From positions 1 to 64,000 of the forward strand of contig JADJTT010000002.1 in assembly GCA_016711045.1 (NCBI GenBank): DNA of 64,000 bases. The letters are read 5' to 3'. Below the pieces are notes generated by a model. It did not search any database. It was not told where the DNA came from and worked only from the letters and a program-made list of their open reading frames with translations. Made by a program: the position numbers and the translations under genes. The DNA comes from Saprospirales bacterium. Lineage in GTDB: Bacteria; Bacteroidota; Bacteroidia; Chitinophagales; Saprospiraceae. Each line of letters starts with the position of its first letter. Position 1 is the stretch's first letter. This document shows, piece by piece, positions 43,284 to 52,755 of this stretch.

Positions 43284-44282
43284 ATGAAACCGATTATTTT
43301 CACAGTAGCGCTTTTACTCGGCAGCTGCAGCCTTCTGCAGGCGCAGGTATCCGGAAACATCAATTATCAAAATTCCAATGAGCAGCGGCAGGACCTGGCA
43401 TTCCGCAACCTCGGTGAAAGCCTGGGACCAATGGCCCAGCTGCAGGGCAAAGAGGTGCTGATGATGGATATCAAAGGGCTGATGAATGCCAAAGCCGACA
43501 GTTACCTGGCCATTTTTAACGTCATCCAGTTGGGTGGAACGGCCGCCGAAGCGGAAAAGCTTCTTTCCGACCGGATCGGGCCCTTTTTGAGCACTGCCCG
43601 CGAAATGGGCGTTCGGGAAGACCAGATCTACATCGACATGGTTTCCTTTGTGCCGGTGTATGAGATCTCGGTGGAAAAAAAGTTGTTCAGCAAATCCTAT
43701 AACGAGATCCCTAAAGGGTTTGAAATGCAGAAGAATGTGCACATCCTTTTTGAAGACAGCAAAGTGCTGGACCGGCTGGTGACCGCAGCCGCACAACAGG
43801 AGATCTACGACCTGGTCAAGGTGGATTATTTCGTGGAAAATACGGAAGGGAATATCAACCTGTTGCGCCAGGCTTGTATTGCCCAGGTAAAAGAACGGCT
43901 GAAAGCCTATCGAGAGCTGGAGATAGCGGTGGATACGGTATACCGGGTGGTGGCCGAAGCCTCCCGCGTCTTCTATCCTATCGAACGGTACAAGTCCTAC
44001 CAGGCGTTCAGCAGCCCTTCCATCCAGGCGCTGAGCAAAAAGGGAGAAGTGGACCAGGCGCCCAAACCCAAGACCATGTACTACGAAATGTTGCCTTATA
44101 ACAACTTTGACATCATCCTGAATCCCGCTATGGTCGAGCCTTCGGTGCAGTATTCCTTCAACCTGAAGGTTCAATTTTTCCTGGAACCGCCTGTGCGGGA
44201 GATTCCCAAAGAGATCGTCCGCCAAAAGGAATTCATCTGGCTCACGCCCCAAGGGGAGGTGCGGAATTTGAAGGTGGACTAA
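43284..44282 (+). CDS. SIMPL (DUF541) domain secreted protein
   Basis: A 332-residue protein. The start at 43284 gives a Sec signal (MKPIIFTVALLLGSCSLLQAQ); the longer frame upstream runs through repeat DNA. The SIMPL domain begins around residue 55 (EVLMMDIKGLMNAKADSYLAIFNVIQLGG) with the ADSYxAxF pattern and a central coiled stretch. A duplicated, more diverged half (VKVDYFVENTEGNINLLRQACIAQVKERLKAYRE) follows. Function of SIMPL proteins is poorly known; periplasmic or outer-membrane location is inferred from the signal. Divergent from korA. Confidence 0.8.
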   Translation: MKPIIFTVALLLGSCSLLQAQVSGNINYQNSNEQRQDLAFRNLGESLGPMAQLQGKEVLMMDIKGLMNAKADSYLAIFNVIQLGGTAAEAEKLLSDRIGPFLSTAREMGVREDQIYIDMVSFVPVYEISVEKKLFSKSYNEIPKGFEMQKNVHILFEDSKVLDRLVTAAAQQEIYDLVKVDYFVENTEGNINLLRQACIAQVKERLKAYRELEIAVDTVYRVVAEASRVFYPIERYKSYQAFSSPSIQALSKKGEVDQAPKPKTMYYEMLPYNNFDIILNPAMVEPSVQYSFNLKVQFFLEPPVREIPKEIVRQKEFIWLTPQGEVRNLKVD

Positions 44283-44320
44283 AAAATAAAGCCGGAGCAA
44301 AACTCCGGCTTTATTTTTTT
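44281..44320. terminator. Bidirectional terminator SIMPL / glutathione peroxidase
   Basis: AAATAAAGCCGGAG / CTCCGGCTTTATTT stem with CAAAA loop, A run on the left and T run on the right. It serves both convergent genes. Confidence 0.92.
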
Positions 44321-44897
44321 TACTTGAGGAGCCCTACAATCTCCTCACTCAGCGGCACTACCTTGGATGGGAAGCTACCGATAAGTTGCCCTTCAGGAGA
44401 AACGAGGAATTTGTGGAAATTCCATTTTACCACATGGTCGGCATTTCCGTCGAGGTCCTGAGAGGTGAGCCACTGATAGATCGGGTGCTGATTGGCGCCT
44501 TTACGTCGATCTTTTCCGAAAGAGGAAAGGTCACACCGTAGTTTTTCTCGCAAAACTCCACGATCTCTTCTTGGGAACCCGGCTCCTGTCCCAGGAACTG
44601 ATTGCAGGGGAACCCGATGATCACCAGTTTGTCCTGATATTGATCGTACAGGGCCTGGAGGTCTTTGTATTGGGGAGTGTACCCGCATTTGGACGCTACA
44701 TTGACACACAGCACATATTTGCCGCGGAAGTCACTCATTTGGAGCGTACCACCCTCAATACCTCCGACGCTCAGGTCGTAGAAAGTGGTGGATTCGGGGA
44801 TAGGGTTAGAAACTGCTTTTTTTCCACAGCCGAGGCCGGAGAACCAGGAAGTCAGGGAGAATAGAAGAACCATAGAGAAAGCCATTTTTTTAGCCAT
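44320..44897 (-). CDS. Glutathione peroxidase family lipoprotein, frameshifted
   Basis: Thioredoxin-fold peroxidase. The start at 44897 (MAKKMAFSMVLLFSLTSW) leads to a lipobox GLGC; an ATG at 44930 is also possible. Catalytic tetrad elements: VASKCGYTPQY (peroxidatic Cys), GFPCNQFLGQEPG, and, in the next frame, VKWNFHKF. The first frame ends with KIDVK then goes wrong; adding one base to the CC at 44498-44499 gives KIDVKGANQHPIYQWLT and reads to a stop at 44320. The intact product, about 190 residues, would detoxify peroxides outside the cytoplasm, probably with thioredoxin as donor. Likely a sequence error. Confidence 0.85.
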
Positions 44898-44974
44898 TTT
44901 TTGGTGATGGATATGCATGATCAGATTCATTGAAATGATATGGGGAGGAACAGCATGGAAGCTAAAAGGTTCAA

Positions 44975-45017
44975 AAAAAAAAGGCCCCCCACCATTTCCG
45001 GGGGGAGCCTTTTTTAT
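44975..45017 (-). terminator. Terminator after susD
   Basis: GGCTCCCCCC / GGGGGGCC stem on the minus strand followed by a T run. It lies 28 bases after the SusD stop. Confidence 0.88.
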
Positions 45018-45044
45018 TCAATAGGTCGGAAAAATATCACCTAT

Positions 45045-46571
45045 TTACTGTACATCCCACCACAAGCGGGTTGACAGTTTATCCGGGCCACCGAGCAGAT
45101 TGCTTACGGCATCCGTATAATTTACTCCATTCTGCGTTTGCTCATCGGTTGGATAGGTCAGGCGAACGGGAGCGGCTTTACTGCCCACGTCTCCAATAGC
45201 GCCTCCAACCGGAGATTCAAATTTGTTGAAATCGAGGCGACGCCACTCGGACCAGCCTTGTACGCCTTGCATGTAAAGGGCCAGCCACTTTTGTACACCG
45301 ATCTTCTGTTTCCAGTCGCCGGGGGCAATGGCATAATCTACGCTAGCCTGTCCCAGGTAGTCGGAAATAGCCCCTTCATCGGTGATACCCCATTCATTCA
45401 TGGAGGCCGTGATACCCGCATCGTACCAATCAGCAGCCGTGCCGCCAACATTCCAGGTGCGTTCTTTGGCTTCCGCCAGAATAAAGCATACCTCCGCATA
45501 ATTCATATAGATCATACTAGCCTCTGCGGCCAGCACATCCGTAGAATTGAACGAAGCAGAGCCGGCAACGGCCTTCGCCCCACTGGGCTGGCAGTAATCT
45601 TCCGGAGCTTCGCTGGCTGCGACGGGTGCGGTCTGGCCAAAGGGACGGCCAAAATAATCGTCGCCGTTGACACGTGAATCGACATACACCTCCACCCTCG
45701 GGTCGTTCAATGCCACGAGGGTTTTGTCGACCAGCACACTGCTGGTGCAGAAGTCTGCATTGCCCCGTTCAATACGGTCCTGATTGAGCGGGTTGTTGTT
45801 GGGCTGGCCGGAGAGGTAGTAGAAGTAAGCATTGTCATCATTACTCGAAAAAGCGTCCTGCCAGGATCCTTCCACGGCAGCCTTGGCCGTAGAAGCTTCC
45901 ACATCCGACATCCGCATGGCGACACGGAGGATCATAGAAGCCGCAAACCGCTTCCATTTGCCCATGTCTCCGCCATAAATGATGTCCGCACTACCAAACC
46001 CTTCCGCACCGGTGTCGATGTCGGCTTTGGCTTTTTCCAACCTCGACAACAAGGAGAGGTAGATGTCCTTCTGTGAATCGTATTTGGGGGTCCGGTTCTC
46101 GCCGCCTTTCAAGGCTTCCGAATACGGGATAGGGCCCCACACGTCGGTCATAAAATGGAACATCCAGCACTGAAGGATCTCTGCAACAGCCAGTTTATTG
46201 TATGCGCTTGGCAATCCGAGCGCATAATCATCTCCGGCAGTGACCAGCTTTTTGATCTCTTCCAGGTCGCGCAGGGAGCGGACGTAATAGGAAGCGAAAT
46301 AGCTGTTGACAACCCCCGTACGGAAGTTGTAGCGGCTCTCATCCGTGTAGTTGTTCTGTGCCCAATATTGAGCGACCAGCAGACCGAATCGGGCGTTCAT
46401 CCATTCATCCCATACATCGTCGGCAATAGCCTTTTGGGCGCTGGTCAGAAGAAAATCAGCAGGCACCAGGCTGGGGTTGTTCGGGTCGACATTGATATCG
46501 CCGAATTTATCCCCGCAAGAGAGTGCGCCGAACATGAAAAGAGCGAGGATTAAATATTTTAGCTTTTTCAT
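45045..46571 (-). CDS. SusD/RagB-like outer-membrane nutrient-binding lipoprotein
   Basis: A 508-residue surface lipoprotein with signal MKKLKYLILALFMFGALSC. SusD marks: DINVDPNNPSLVPADFLL after the signal, the TPR-like helices (SLRDLEEIKKLVT), AEILQCWMFHFMTDVWGPIPYSEAL, and late ALYMQGVQGWSEWRRLDFNKF. This is the SusD-like 2 branch often described as binding glycans or other nutrients. Pairs with the SusC receptor immediately upstream (54-base gap). Substrate unknown; the neighbouring sugar symporter and galT remnant hint at a hexose source (weak inference). Confidence 0.95.
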   Translation of the reverse strand: MKKLKYLILALFMFGALSCGDKFGDINVDPNNPSLVPADFLLTSAQKAIADDVWDEWMNARFGLLVAQYWAQNNYTDESRYNFRTGVVNSYFASYYVRSLRDLEEIKKLVTAGDDYALGLPSAYNKLAVAEILQCWMFHFMTDVWGPIPYSEALKGGENRTPKYDSQKDIYLSLLSRLEKAKADIDTGAEGFGSADIIYGGDMGKWKRFAASMILRVAMRMSDVEASTAKAAVEGSWQDAFSSNDDNAYFYYLSGQPNNNPLNQDRIERGNADFCTSSVLVDKTLVALNDPRVEVYVDSRVNGDDYFGRPFGQTAPVAASEAPEDYCQPSGAKAVAGSASFNSTDVLAAEASMIYMNYAEVCFILAEAKERTWNVGGTAADWYDAGITASMNEWGITDEGAISDYLGQASVDYAIAPGDWKQKIGVQKWLALYMQGVQGWSEWRRLDFNKFESPVGGAIGDVGSKAAPVRLTYPTDEQTQNGVNYTDAVSNLLGGPDKLSTRLWWDVQ

Positions 46572-46624
46572 ATTTAGTCATTGATTATGAAGAAAAAAAG
46601 GAATAGCAATTTACCTATTCCGGT

Positions 46625-49600
46625 TTAGAACTTGAGGCTGAGGTTCACCCCGATCGAACGGGTAGTAAATCCCTGGCCGCCTTCGAGGCCTTGTACGTTA
46701 CCGGCACTGATCGCACCATCCGGGTCGATGTTCGGAACGTTTTTGGACAAAATAGCCAGGTTGCGGCCCACGACTGCAAGCTTCAACTCCTGGATCCGGT
46801 TTCCGAACAGGCTTTTCGGGAACGTATACCCGATGCTGGCTTCGCGGAGTTTGACAAAACTCCCATCGTATACGTCCGCTGCACCGATAATGTACCCACC
46901 GTTGAGGAAAAAGTGGTCCTGTGCACCTACCGAGACATCATTGGCCACACCTGTGGATTTGTAAACTTCATCACCGACTACATCCGGGTCTCCTGCATCT
47001 ACCAGAATCGGGCTTCCGTTTTCATCCAAATCGGCGAACAGACCCTCCACAATAATGCCATCCTCCCGGATGTTGTTGGCAGCTGATTCAGCCAATAGGC
47101 CGGAGTATTTACCCCACACATTGGTCAGAGAGAAGATATCGCCACCTTTGCGGAAATCGATGAATGCAGAAAGGTATAATCCTTTGAAAGAGAAGGTATT
47201 CGTTATACCTCCCGTAAAATCGGGCAATACAGAACCGATCGGCACCACGGTAGAAGTCGGAATATAAAAACCATCCGGATCGACCAGTTTGTTGCCATCC
47301 GCATCGTAGATGTAGTCGTAACCCAAAATAGTGCCATAAGGCTGGCCTTCATACGCATTGAAAGACACGGCAAAAGGCGCATTCACGATCGGGAGGTTGG
47401 TCAGCGTCGGGTCGTCGGCGTTCAGGTCGACAATCGTGTTCTTGTTCTTACCGATATTGAAGGCAATATCCCAGCTAAAATCTTTCGTGCGAATGGGGGT
47501 AATATCGAGCGAAACTTCAATCCCTTCATTCGTGATCTCCCCGGCATTGATGAACTGACGGGTATAGCCAGTGGTCGGGGTCGTACCCAACGGAATGATT
47601 TGATTGGTGGTACTTCCCGTGTAATACGTGACGTCCAATCCAATCCGGTCGCGGAAAAAGCGAAGATCCAAACCTGCTTCAATGGAAGTGGTCTTTTCAG
47701 GCTGCAGGCCGCGGTTGTTCAAGGTATTGGGAACCGTGTAATTGGGCAGGGAACCAAAGTTGCTGTTGGCCAGATACACATCAAATACATTGTAGGGGTC
47801 TGTATCGTTACCTACCGAAGCCCAGCCCAGACGGAGTTTACCGAAGGAGAAGAAATCGGACCCGATAAACTCGCTAAATACAAAGCCCAGGGAAGCGGAA
47901 GGATAGAAGAAACTATTATTGTCCACAGGCAGCGAAGAGGACCAGTCGTTACGGCCGGTAAGATCGAGATACAGATAGTTTTTAAACCCAAGGCTAATGC
48001 CTCCAAACAAGGAGTTGATCTCCTTTTCCGTGAGCGTGTTGGTGATCGTCGGACGCTCCAGGGAGTTCTGCAGGCGATATAAGCCCGGCACGTTCAGTCC
48101 ACCCTGTGTGGCGCCATAGGTGCGGTTAGTGGTACGCCAGAGTTTATTTCCGCCCACGAATGCCGAAAACGAAAGATCATCTCCGAAATATTTCTCCGCA
48201 CGAACGATGAGGTCTGTATTGGTTTCTTTTACCCCATAGACATCTTCCGAGTAAAAGGGGGTACCGACACTACCTACCGCGATGCGCTCTTCACGACGCT
48301 CCGAGTAGAAGTCGGTCAGCAAGCGGCCGGTGAGGCTCAACCAGGATAAGGGCTTGTAGGTTACCCCTGCATTTCCGAACATCCGGTCCCGACCGTCATT
48401 CTGGTAGTTTTCATACACGATCCAGTATGGGTTATCCCAGTATTGCGGGTTGGGATTGGTTGCACTGATCCGGTTCCAGGTCCGCTGTGTACCGTCCGGG
48501 TTTTTGTAGTCTTTCAGGTCGGAAAAACGCAATTCCCTGTGCCACCATTGGTTGTACATTTGGGAGACGTTTCGACCGGAGGATCCGTCGTATCCGGTAC
48601 CCGGACGACCAACTACGGTGTTGCCGACATAGTTCACGCCGACAAACGCATCGATCTTTTCACTAAGTTTCAACCCTCCATTGAAAGAAACCGTATTCCG
48701 CTTCAGGCTGCTGTTAGGTACATACCCGGTTTGGTCAAGACGGTTGAGTGAAAGGCGGAAGGTACCGCGATCGTTTCCTCCTTCAAAAGCGAGGTTATAG
48801 CTCTGTGTAACACCTGTTTCAAAGAATTCGAGCGGGTTGTCCGGATTGGCTTCCCACCGGCGGGCTTTGCCGTAATTGTCGGTATCCCACTCATCCCAGG
48901 AGTTCCAGTCGCGGAACATGAGGAAATCATCTGTGGCGCCGCTATATCCGTTGAAAAAGCCGTAACGGCTTTGGCCACTGCCATAAGCAAGTCCTGCCAG
49001 GTGGTCTAATTGGTCCTGAGCGCCAATATTGAAGGAGGTACCGAAACTCTCATCCACGCCGTAGAACGGAACCAGGTCGAACGATTGGAAGACTCCCACC
49101 GTATCCCCTGCAGAGTTGTATTGAATATAAGGTACATCATAATAGCCTGAGCCATCTGAAAAGCCGAAGGGACGCAGGTCTACCCCTCCTCCATAATCAT
49201 TCTGGTACTCGGGGCCGAAAGCTACCTTGTCGAAGGTAAGGCTGGAGTTGAAAGAAACGCCAATACCTCTTCTGGTATTTCCTTTTTTCGTAGTGACCAT
49301 GATCACCCCGTTGGCGCCGCGTGTACCATAAAGGGCTGCAGCTGCCTGTCCCTTCAATACACTGATATTCTCAATGTCTTCGGGGTTCAGGTCCTGGATG
49401 GCATTCCCATAGTCGTATCCTCCACCTCCACGGGCCTGATTGGCGGTCGTAAAGTTGGAGTTGTCCATCGGTATCCCGTCCACCACAAACAACGGCTGGT
49501 TATTTCCGTTGATGGACTTGATACCCCGGATCGTAATACGGGAGGAGCCCCCGAGGTTACCGGAGCTACCTACCACCGTCACACCGGCAGCACGGCCGGC

Positions 49601-50020
49601 CAGGAAGTTGACGAGGTTGGCGTCGCGCACGTTGGTGAGGTCTTCCCCATCCACCGCATCCACCGCATAGCCAAGGGACCGTTCATCCCGGGTTATACCA
49701 AGGGCAGTTACGACTGCGGTTTCCAGGGTTACCCCTTCTGCCAGCACTACGTCTACCACATTGGAAGCACCCAGATTGATCTCCTGGGTTTCAAATCCGG
49801 TATAACTAAAGACCAGGACATTGGCTCCCTCCGGAATCCGAAGGGAATAGGTTCCATCCACCTCGGTAACAGTACCAGCGGAGGTGCCTTTTGCCAAAAT
49901 ATTGGCACCGATAAGCGCTTCGCCTTGCTGATCGGTGACTTTCCCTGTCACTGTCCGCTGTGCAAGCAGTAAGCCTGAACTAAACAGCAAAACCGTGATT
50001 AAAAAGGCAAGTTTTTTCAT
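46625..50020 (-). CDS. SusC/RagA-family TonB-linked outer-membrane receptor
   Basis: An 1,131-residue receptor. Order: signal (1-20), carboxypeptidase-regulatory-like domain (~22-95, VTGKVTDQQGEALIGANILAKGT), plug domain with NFLAGRAAGVTVVGSSGN and IRGIKSINGNNQPLFVVDGIPMDN, the SusC-typical DIENISVLKGQAAAALYGTRGANGV, then a long beta-barrel ending GVNLSLKF. TonB/ExbBD-driven import with the SusD lid. No sigma/anti-sigma pair precedes it, so control is not of the usual Sus ECF type. About 500 bases upstream are gene-free. Confidence 0.95.
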   Translation of the reverse strand: MKKLAFLITVLLFSSGLLLAQRTVTGKVTDQQGEALIGANILAKGTSAGTVTEVDGTYSLRIPEGANVLVFSYTGFETQEINLGASNVVDVVLAEGVTLETAVVTALGITRDERSLGYAVDAVDGEDLTNVRDANLVNFLAGRAAGVTVVGSSGNLGGSSRITIRGIKSINGNNQPLFVVDGIPMDNSNFTTANQARGGGGYDYGNAIQDLNPEDIENISVLKGQAAAALYGTRGANGVIMVTTKKGNTRRGIGVSFNSSLTFDKVAFGPEYQNDYGGGVDLRPFGFSDGSGYYDVPYIQYNSAGDTVGVFQSFDLVPFYGVDESFGTSFNIGAQDQLDHLAGLAYGSGQSRYGFFNGYSGATDDFLMFRDWNSWDEWDTDNYGKARRWEANPDNPLEFFETGVTQSYNLAFEGGNDRGTFRLSLNRLDQTGYVPNSSLKRNTVSFNGGLKLSEKIDAFVGVNYVGNTVVGRPGTGYDGSSGRNVSQMYNQWWHRELRFSDLKDYKNPDGTQRTWNRISATNPNPQYWDNPYWIVYENYQNDGRDRMFGNAGVTYKPLSWLSLTGRLLTDFYSERREERIAVGSVGTPFYSEDVYGVKETNTDLIVRAEKYFGDDLSFSAFVGGNKLWRTTNRTYGATQGGLNVPGLYRLQNSLERPTITNTLTEKEINSLFGGISLGFKNYLYLDLTGRNDWSSSLPVDNNSFFYPSASLGFVFSEFIGSDFFSFGKLRLGWASVGNDTDPYNVFDVYLANSNFGSLPNYTVPNTLNNRGLQPEKTTSIEAGLDLRFFRDRIGLDVTYYTGSTTNQIIPLGTTPTTGYTRQFINAGEITNEGIEVSLDITPIRTKDFSWDIAFNIGKNKNTIVDLNADDPTLTNLPIVNAPFAVSFNAYEGQPYGTILGYDYIYDADGNKLVDPDGFYIPTSTVVPIGSVLPDFTGGITNTFSFKGLYLSAFIDFRKGGDIFSLTNVWGKYSGLLAESAANNIREDGIIVEGLFADLDENGSPILVDAGDPDVVGDEVYKSTGVANDVSVGAQDHFFLNGGYIIGAADVYDGSFVKLREASIGYTFPKSLFGNRIQELKLAVVGRNLAILSKNVPNIDPDGAISAGNVQGLEGGQGFTTRSIGVNLSLKF

Positions 50021-50519
50021 AATGAGTTCAGTTTAATTAAAAAATGAGTATCAAATGGGACAATAAATGCCATAGAGAATGCATGCACTCCAAGTCAGGG
50101 GGTACAAAAGACCTTTGCCGCATAAAAAATTGGAAAAACCTATTGGCATAGGCAGATTTGCCGATGCTAGTTCAGGGGGAATAGAGGATTCCCTCTTTAA
50201 TTGGGTTGTGTTGGCTTTGCCAGTTTGTTTATTCATTCAAACAGGCGCTTTGTTTTGATATGGAAAATTTTCCATATGGCTACAAAGACCGTTAAATATA
50301 GCACATTTACTAGAAAAACCAACGGGAACAGCGAATCTACATCTTGAATGCCAAAAAAAAAATAACGACCAGGCAGGTTTGTTCTGGAAATAAAGTGGCA
50401 TACCAGCCTTTGATTAACAAACCATTCGCGAGTAGTACGGCCGCTGGCCACACTACTCGCAACCCAATTTTCCTTGCGTTTAATTCAAAATAATATTTTT
50501 GAAATCATTTTAACAATTT
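50021..50519. other. Gene-poor stretch upstream of susC
   Basis: AT-rich DNA, about 500 bases. I see no convincing gene and no perfect -33/-7 pair for susC. The only clear structure is the hairpin at 50428-50460. Two short leftward open frames lack codon bias, ribosome sites and family likeness. Confidence 0.5.
50428..50460. repeat. Hairpin with GCCGCTGGC apex
   Basis: GCGAGTAGT / ACTACTCGC arms enclosing AC-GGCCGCTGGCC-AC. Same apex class as 18638 and 28305. Confidence 0.8.
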
Positions 50520-50700
50520 TTAAAATTTTGATCTCAACTGCTCGGCGGCCCACTCCGGATGTATACTTCTATCGGTGGGCGCTTGGTGGATACCGACCGT
50601 AAGAGGGACGTTTGGTGCAATGCGGCGATACCAGCACCCACTCGCCGGTGAGGATATTCAGCCAACGATGTGGGTAAGCTTCCTGTGAAAGTGGACACAT
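50520..50700 (-). pseudogene. galT: galT remnant (galactose-1-phosphate uridylyltransferase, internal deletion)
   Basis: From the ATG at 50700 the product reads PHRWLNILTGEWVLVSPHCTKRP, clearly the GalT N-terminus (family PHRR.NPLTG.W.LVSPHR.KRP) with several conserved residues changed. It then runs out after 43 codons. In a shifted frame just beyond, HPEWAAEQLRS before a stop at 50520 resembles the GalT C-terminal PEQAAERLR. The gene thus seems to have lost nearly 300 central codons including the catalytic HPH site, leaving both ends. It starts ten bases after the sugar symporter stop, as expected in a galactose operon. The N-terminal match is solid; the C-terminal match is short. Confidence 0.72.
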
Positions 50701-50710
50701 CGCATTCTTT

Positions 50711-52330
50711 TTACCAAAATACCGCGTAGATCGCCGCCAAAATACCGGCAATGAGGAGTGCTGCTACGTTGAACCCCGGACTGGTCTCGAAAAGTCCACG
50801 CTCAATTGGGATGGCTTTGCGGTCTTCTCCTTTATTTTCCAATAGCGAAATAACGACCATGATGGCTGCCAGGATCAGGAAACAAATTCCCATACGGTCC
50901 ATAAACGGCAGTGTCGGCGCCAGGAATTTGAATCCGGCGGAAAGAGGAATAGCCAGTATCACCGCAGCAAGTGCCGCATTGGCAGAGGTGCGTTTCCAGA
51001 ACAATCCCAACAAGAATACCGCTACTACACCCGGACTGATAAAACCTGTGTATTCCTGAATATACTGGAATGCCTGATCCAGATTGCCGAGTAGCGGCGC
51101 CACTACGATACCCGATAGAAGGGAAGCTGCAGCGGTCGCTTTTCCTACCCAAACCAGGTGTTTTTCCTGGGGGGAAGTGAGTTGTTTGCTGTCGTGTTCA
51201 CTGGCATCCAGGAAACCTTCTCCTTCTCCGGTCTTCTTCATGAAGAAAGGACGATATATATCGAGTGTAAAGATGGTCGAAGCGCTGTTGACCATCGAAC
51301 TGAGGGAAGAACCGATCGCGGCGATCAGGGCGGCAAAGGCCAACCCTTTAAACCCTGCGGTCACATAGTTGCTCAACACCCAGGGATAAGCTTCATCGGG
51401 TTTGGCAATATCCGCTTTCAATACGAAGGCTGCGATGCCCGGGATTACCACGATAATAGGCAGCAGTATTTTTAGAAATGCGGCGAAGGCAGTCCCTACC
51501 TGTGCTTCTTTCAATGACTTGGCTGCCAGTGCCCGTTGAATGATATACTGGTTGTTGCCCCAATAGTATAGATTGGCAATCCACATCCCGCCGATCAACA
51601 CGCTGATTCCCGGGAGGTTGATATATTCCGCATTGGTCTTGTTCAGGATCATGTCGAATTTTTCAGGCGCCTCCCTGACAAGCAATTCCAGTCCTCCCAG
51701 GACGCTGCCCCCCAACGCGTTGAGCACCAGGAAGCTTGTCAGCAGCCCTCCCAGGATGAGTACAGCCACTTGCACTACGTCTGTCCAAACGACCGCTTTC
51801 AAGCCCCCGAATATGGAGAAGGTGGAGGCATACAGGGCCAGACCGATCACGCCAAAAATGATCGGGATGCCCATGATCGTTTTCAGGGCAAGTCCTCCGA
51901 GATAGAGCACCGAAGTGATGTTTACAAAAACGAACAGTAATACCCAGAAAATGGCTAGCCCCGTGCGCACCCGCTTATCGAAACGCGCCTCCAGGAACTG
52001 GGGCATGGTATAAATACCTTTTTGCAAAAAGATGGGCAGAAAATACTTTGCGACGATGATCAGGGTAAGTGCCGCCATCAATTCATAGGACGCAATAGCC
52101 ATCCCGACCACATAGCCCGATCCCGACATACCGATGAATTGTTCGGCCGAGATATTGGAAGCGATGAGCGATCCGCCCACCGCCCACCAGGGCAGGGATT
52201 TGGAAGCGAGAAAATAATCCTGAGTCGTCTCCTGCTTTCCACGCGAGAGCCAGAGTCCAAAAGCCATCATAAAGATGATCCAACCGCCGAATACCACAAG
52301 GTCAATGGTAGTGAAATTCATGTTGTTCAA
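50711..52330 (-). CDS. Sodium/sugar symporter, SSS family (SGLT-like)
   Basis: A 539-residue, 14-TM sodium:solute symporter of the inner membrane. Seen: ASKSLPWWAVGGSLIASNISAEQFIGMSGSGY, the SGLT-type Na+-site and substrate region of TM1-TM2; GGLKAVVWTDVVQ in the middle; and AALIAAIGSSLSSMVNSASTIFTLD (TM8, Na+ ligands). These are close to vSGLT. Transport of galactose or glucose is likely, and the adjacent galT remnant supports galactose (inference). Confidence 0.92.
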   Translation of the reverse strand: MNNMNFTTIDLVVFGGWIIFMMAFGLWLSRGKQETTQDYFLASKSLPWWAVGGSLIASNISAEQFIGMSGSGYVVGMAIASYELMAALTLIIVAKYFLPIFLQKGIYTMPQFLEARFDKRVRTGLAIFWVLLFVFVNITSVLYLGGLALKTIMGIPIIFGVIGLALYASTFSIFGGLKAVVWTDVVQVAVLILGGLLTSFLVLNALGGSVLGGLELLVREAPEKFDMILNKTNAEYINLPGISVLIGGMWIANLYYWGNNQYIIQRALAAKSLKEAQVGTAFAAFLKILLPIIVVIPGIAAFVLKADIAKPDEAYPWVLSNYVTAGFKGLAFAALIAAIGSSLSSMVNSASTIFTLDIYRPFFMKKTGEGEGFLDASEHDSKQLTSPQEKHLVWVGKATAAASLLSGIVVAPLLGNLDQAFQYIQEYTGFISPGVVAVFLLGLFWKRTSANAALAAVILAIPLSAGFKFLAPTLPFMDRMGICFLILAAIMVVISLLENKGEDRKAIPIERGLFETSPGFNVAALLIAGILAAIYAVFW

Positions 52331-52407
52331 TTTTCATTTTTTCAACTATATCCGTTCCGTCTCCTATTTCTGCTACATAAGACGACATTTCCGATCCCAT
52401 CGCTTCC

Positions 52408-52733
52408 TTATAGGCGCTGGAGGATGTCATCAAAATAATGACCGCCGTAATTATAGCTTGCCTGTGCTTGTGCAATAGCCTGCACGGGCGCCCAATCGGG
52501 ATGGGCCTGATAAAACTGGTCGCGCAATTGATTTTCCCAGGCAAACCGGTTTTCCATCAGGTGCAGAAGCTATCGGGCTCCAGTCTATAGGTGTCGTGAT
52601 AGGTCATTTCAAAAAGCGCTTCGTTACTCCGCAGTTGTCCCGTAATGGGGGCGGTCGGTGGAGATGAGGGGGTGCAGGCGGAGAAGATCGTCAGGGCAGA
52701 ATGTAAAGAAAAAAGCAGTGTGTGGGGGTTCAT
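52408..52733 (-). CDS. Small hypothetical lipoprotein, frameshifted
   Basis: Unrecognised. From the ATG at 52733: MNPHTLLFSLHSALTIFSAC, a lipoprotein signal, then ITGQLRSNEALFEMTYHDTYRLEPDSFCT and a stop. The next frame continues without break as LMENRFAWENQLRDQFYQAHPDWAPVQ...YFDDILQRL to a stop at 52408. One base added to the GG at 52560-52561 joins both into about 108 residues. The second half is helical and charged. It lies between truA and the sugar symporter in one direction. It may be a short lipoprotein of its own or the shrunken remains of a longer gene. Confidence 0.55.
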
Positions 52734-52755
52734 GATATGGAGAGGATTTGGCTTT

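Noticed and set aside
50051..50451. Two short leftward frames upstream of susC (61 and 72 codons)
   Set aside because: AT-rich, no ribosome site, no recognisable motif, and one begins inside a hairpin repeat.
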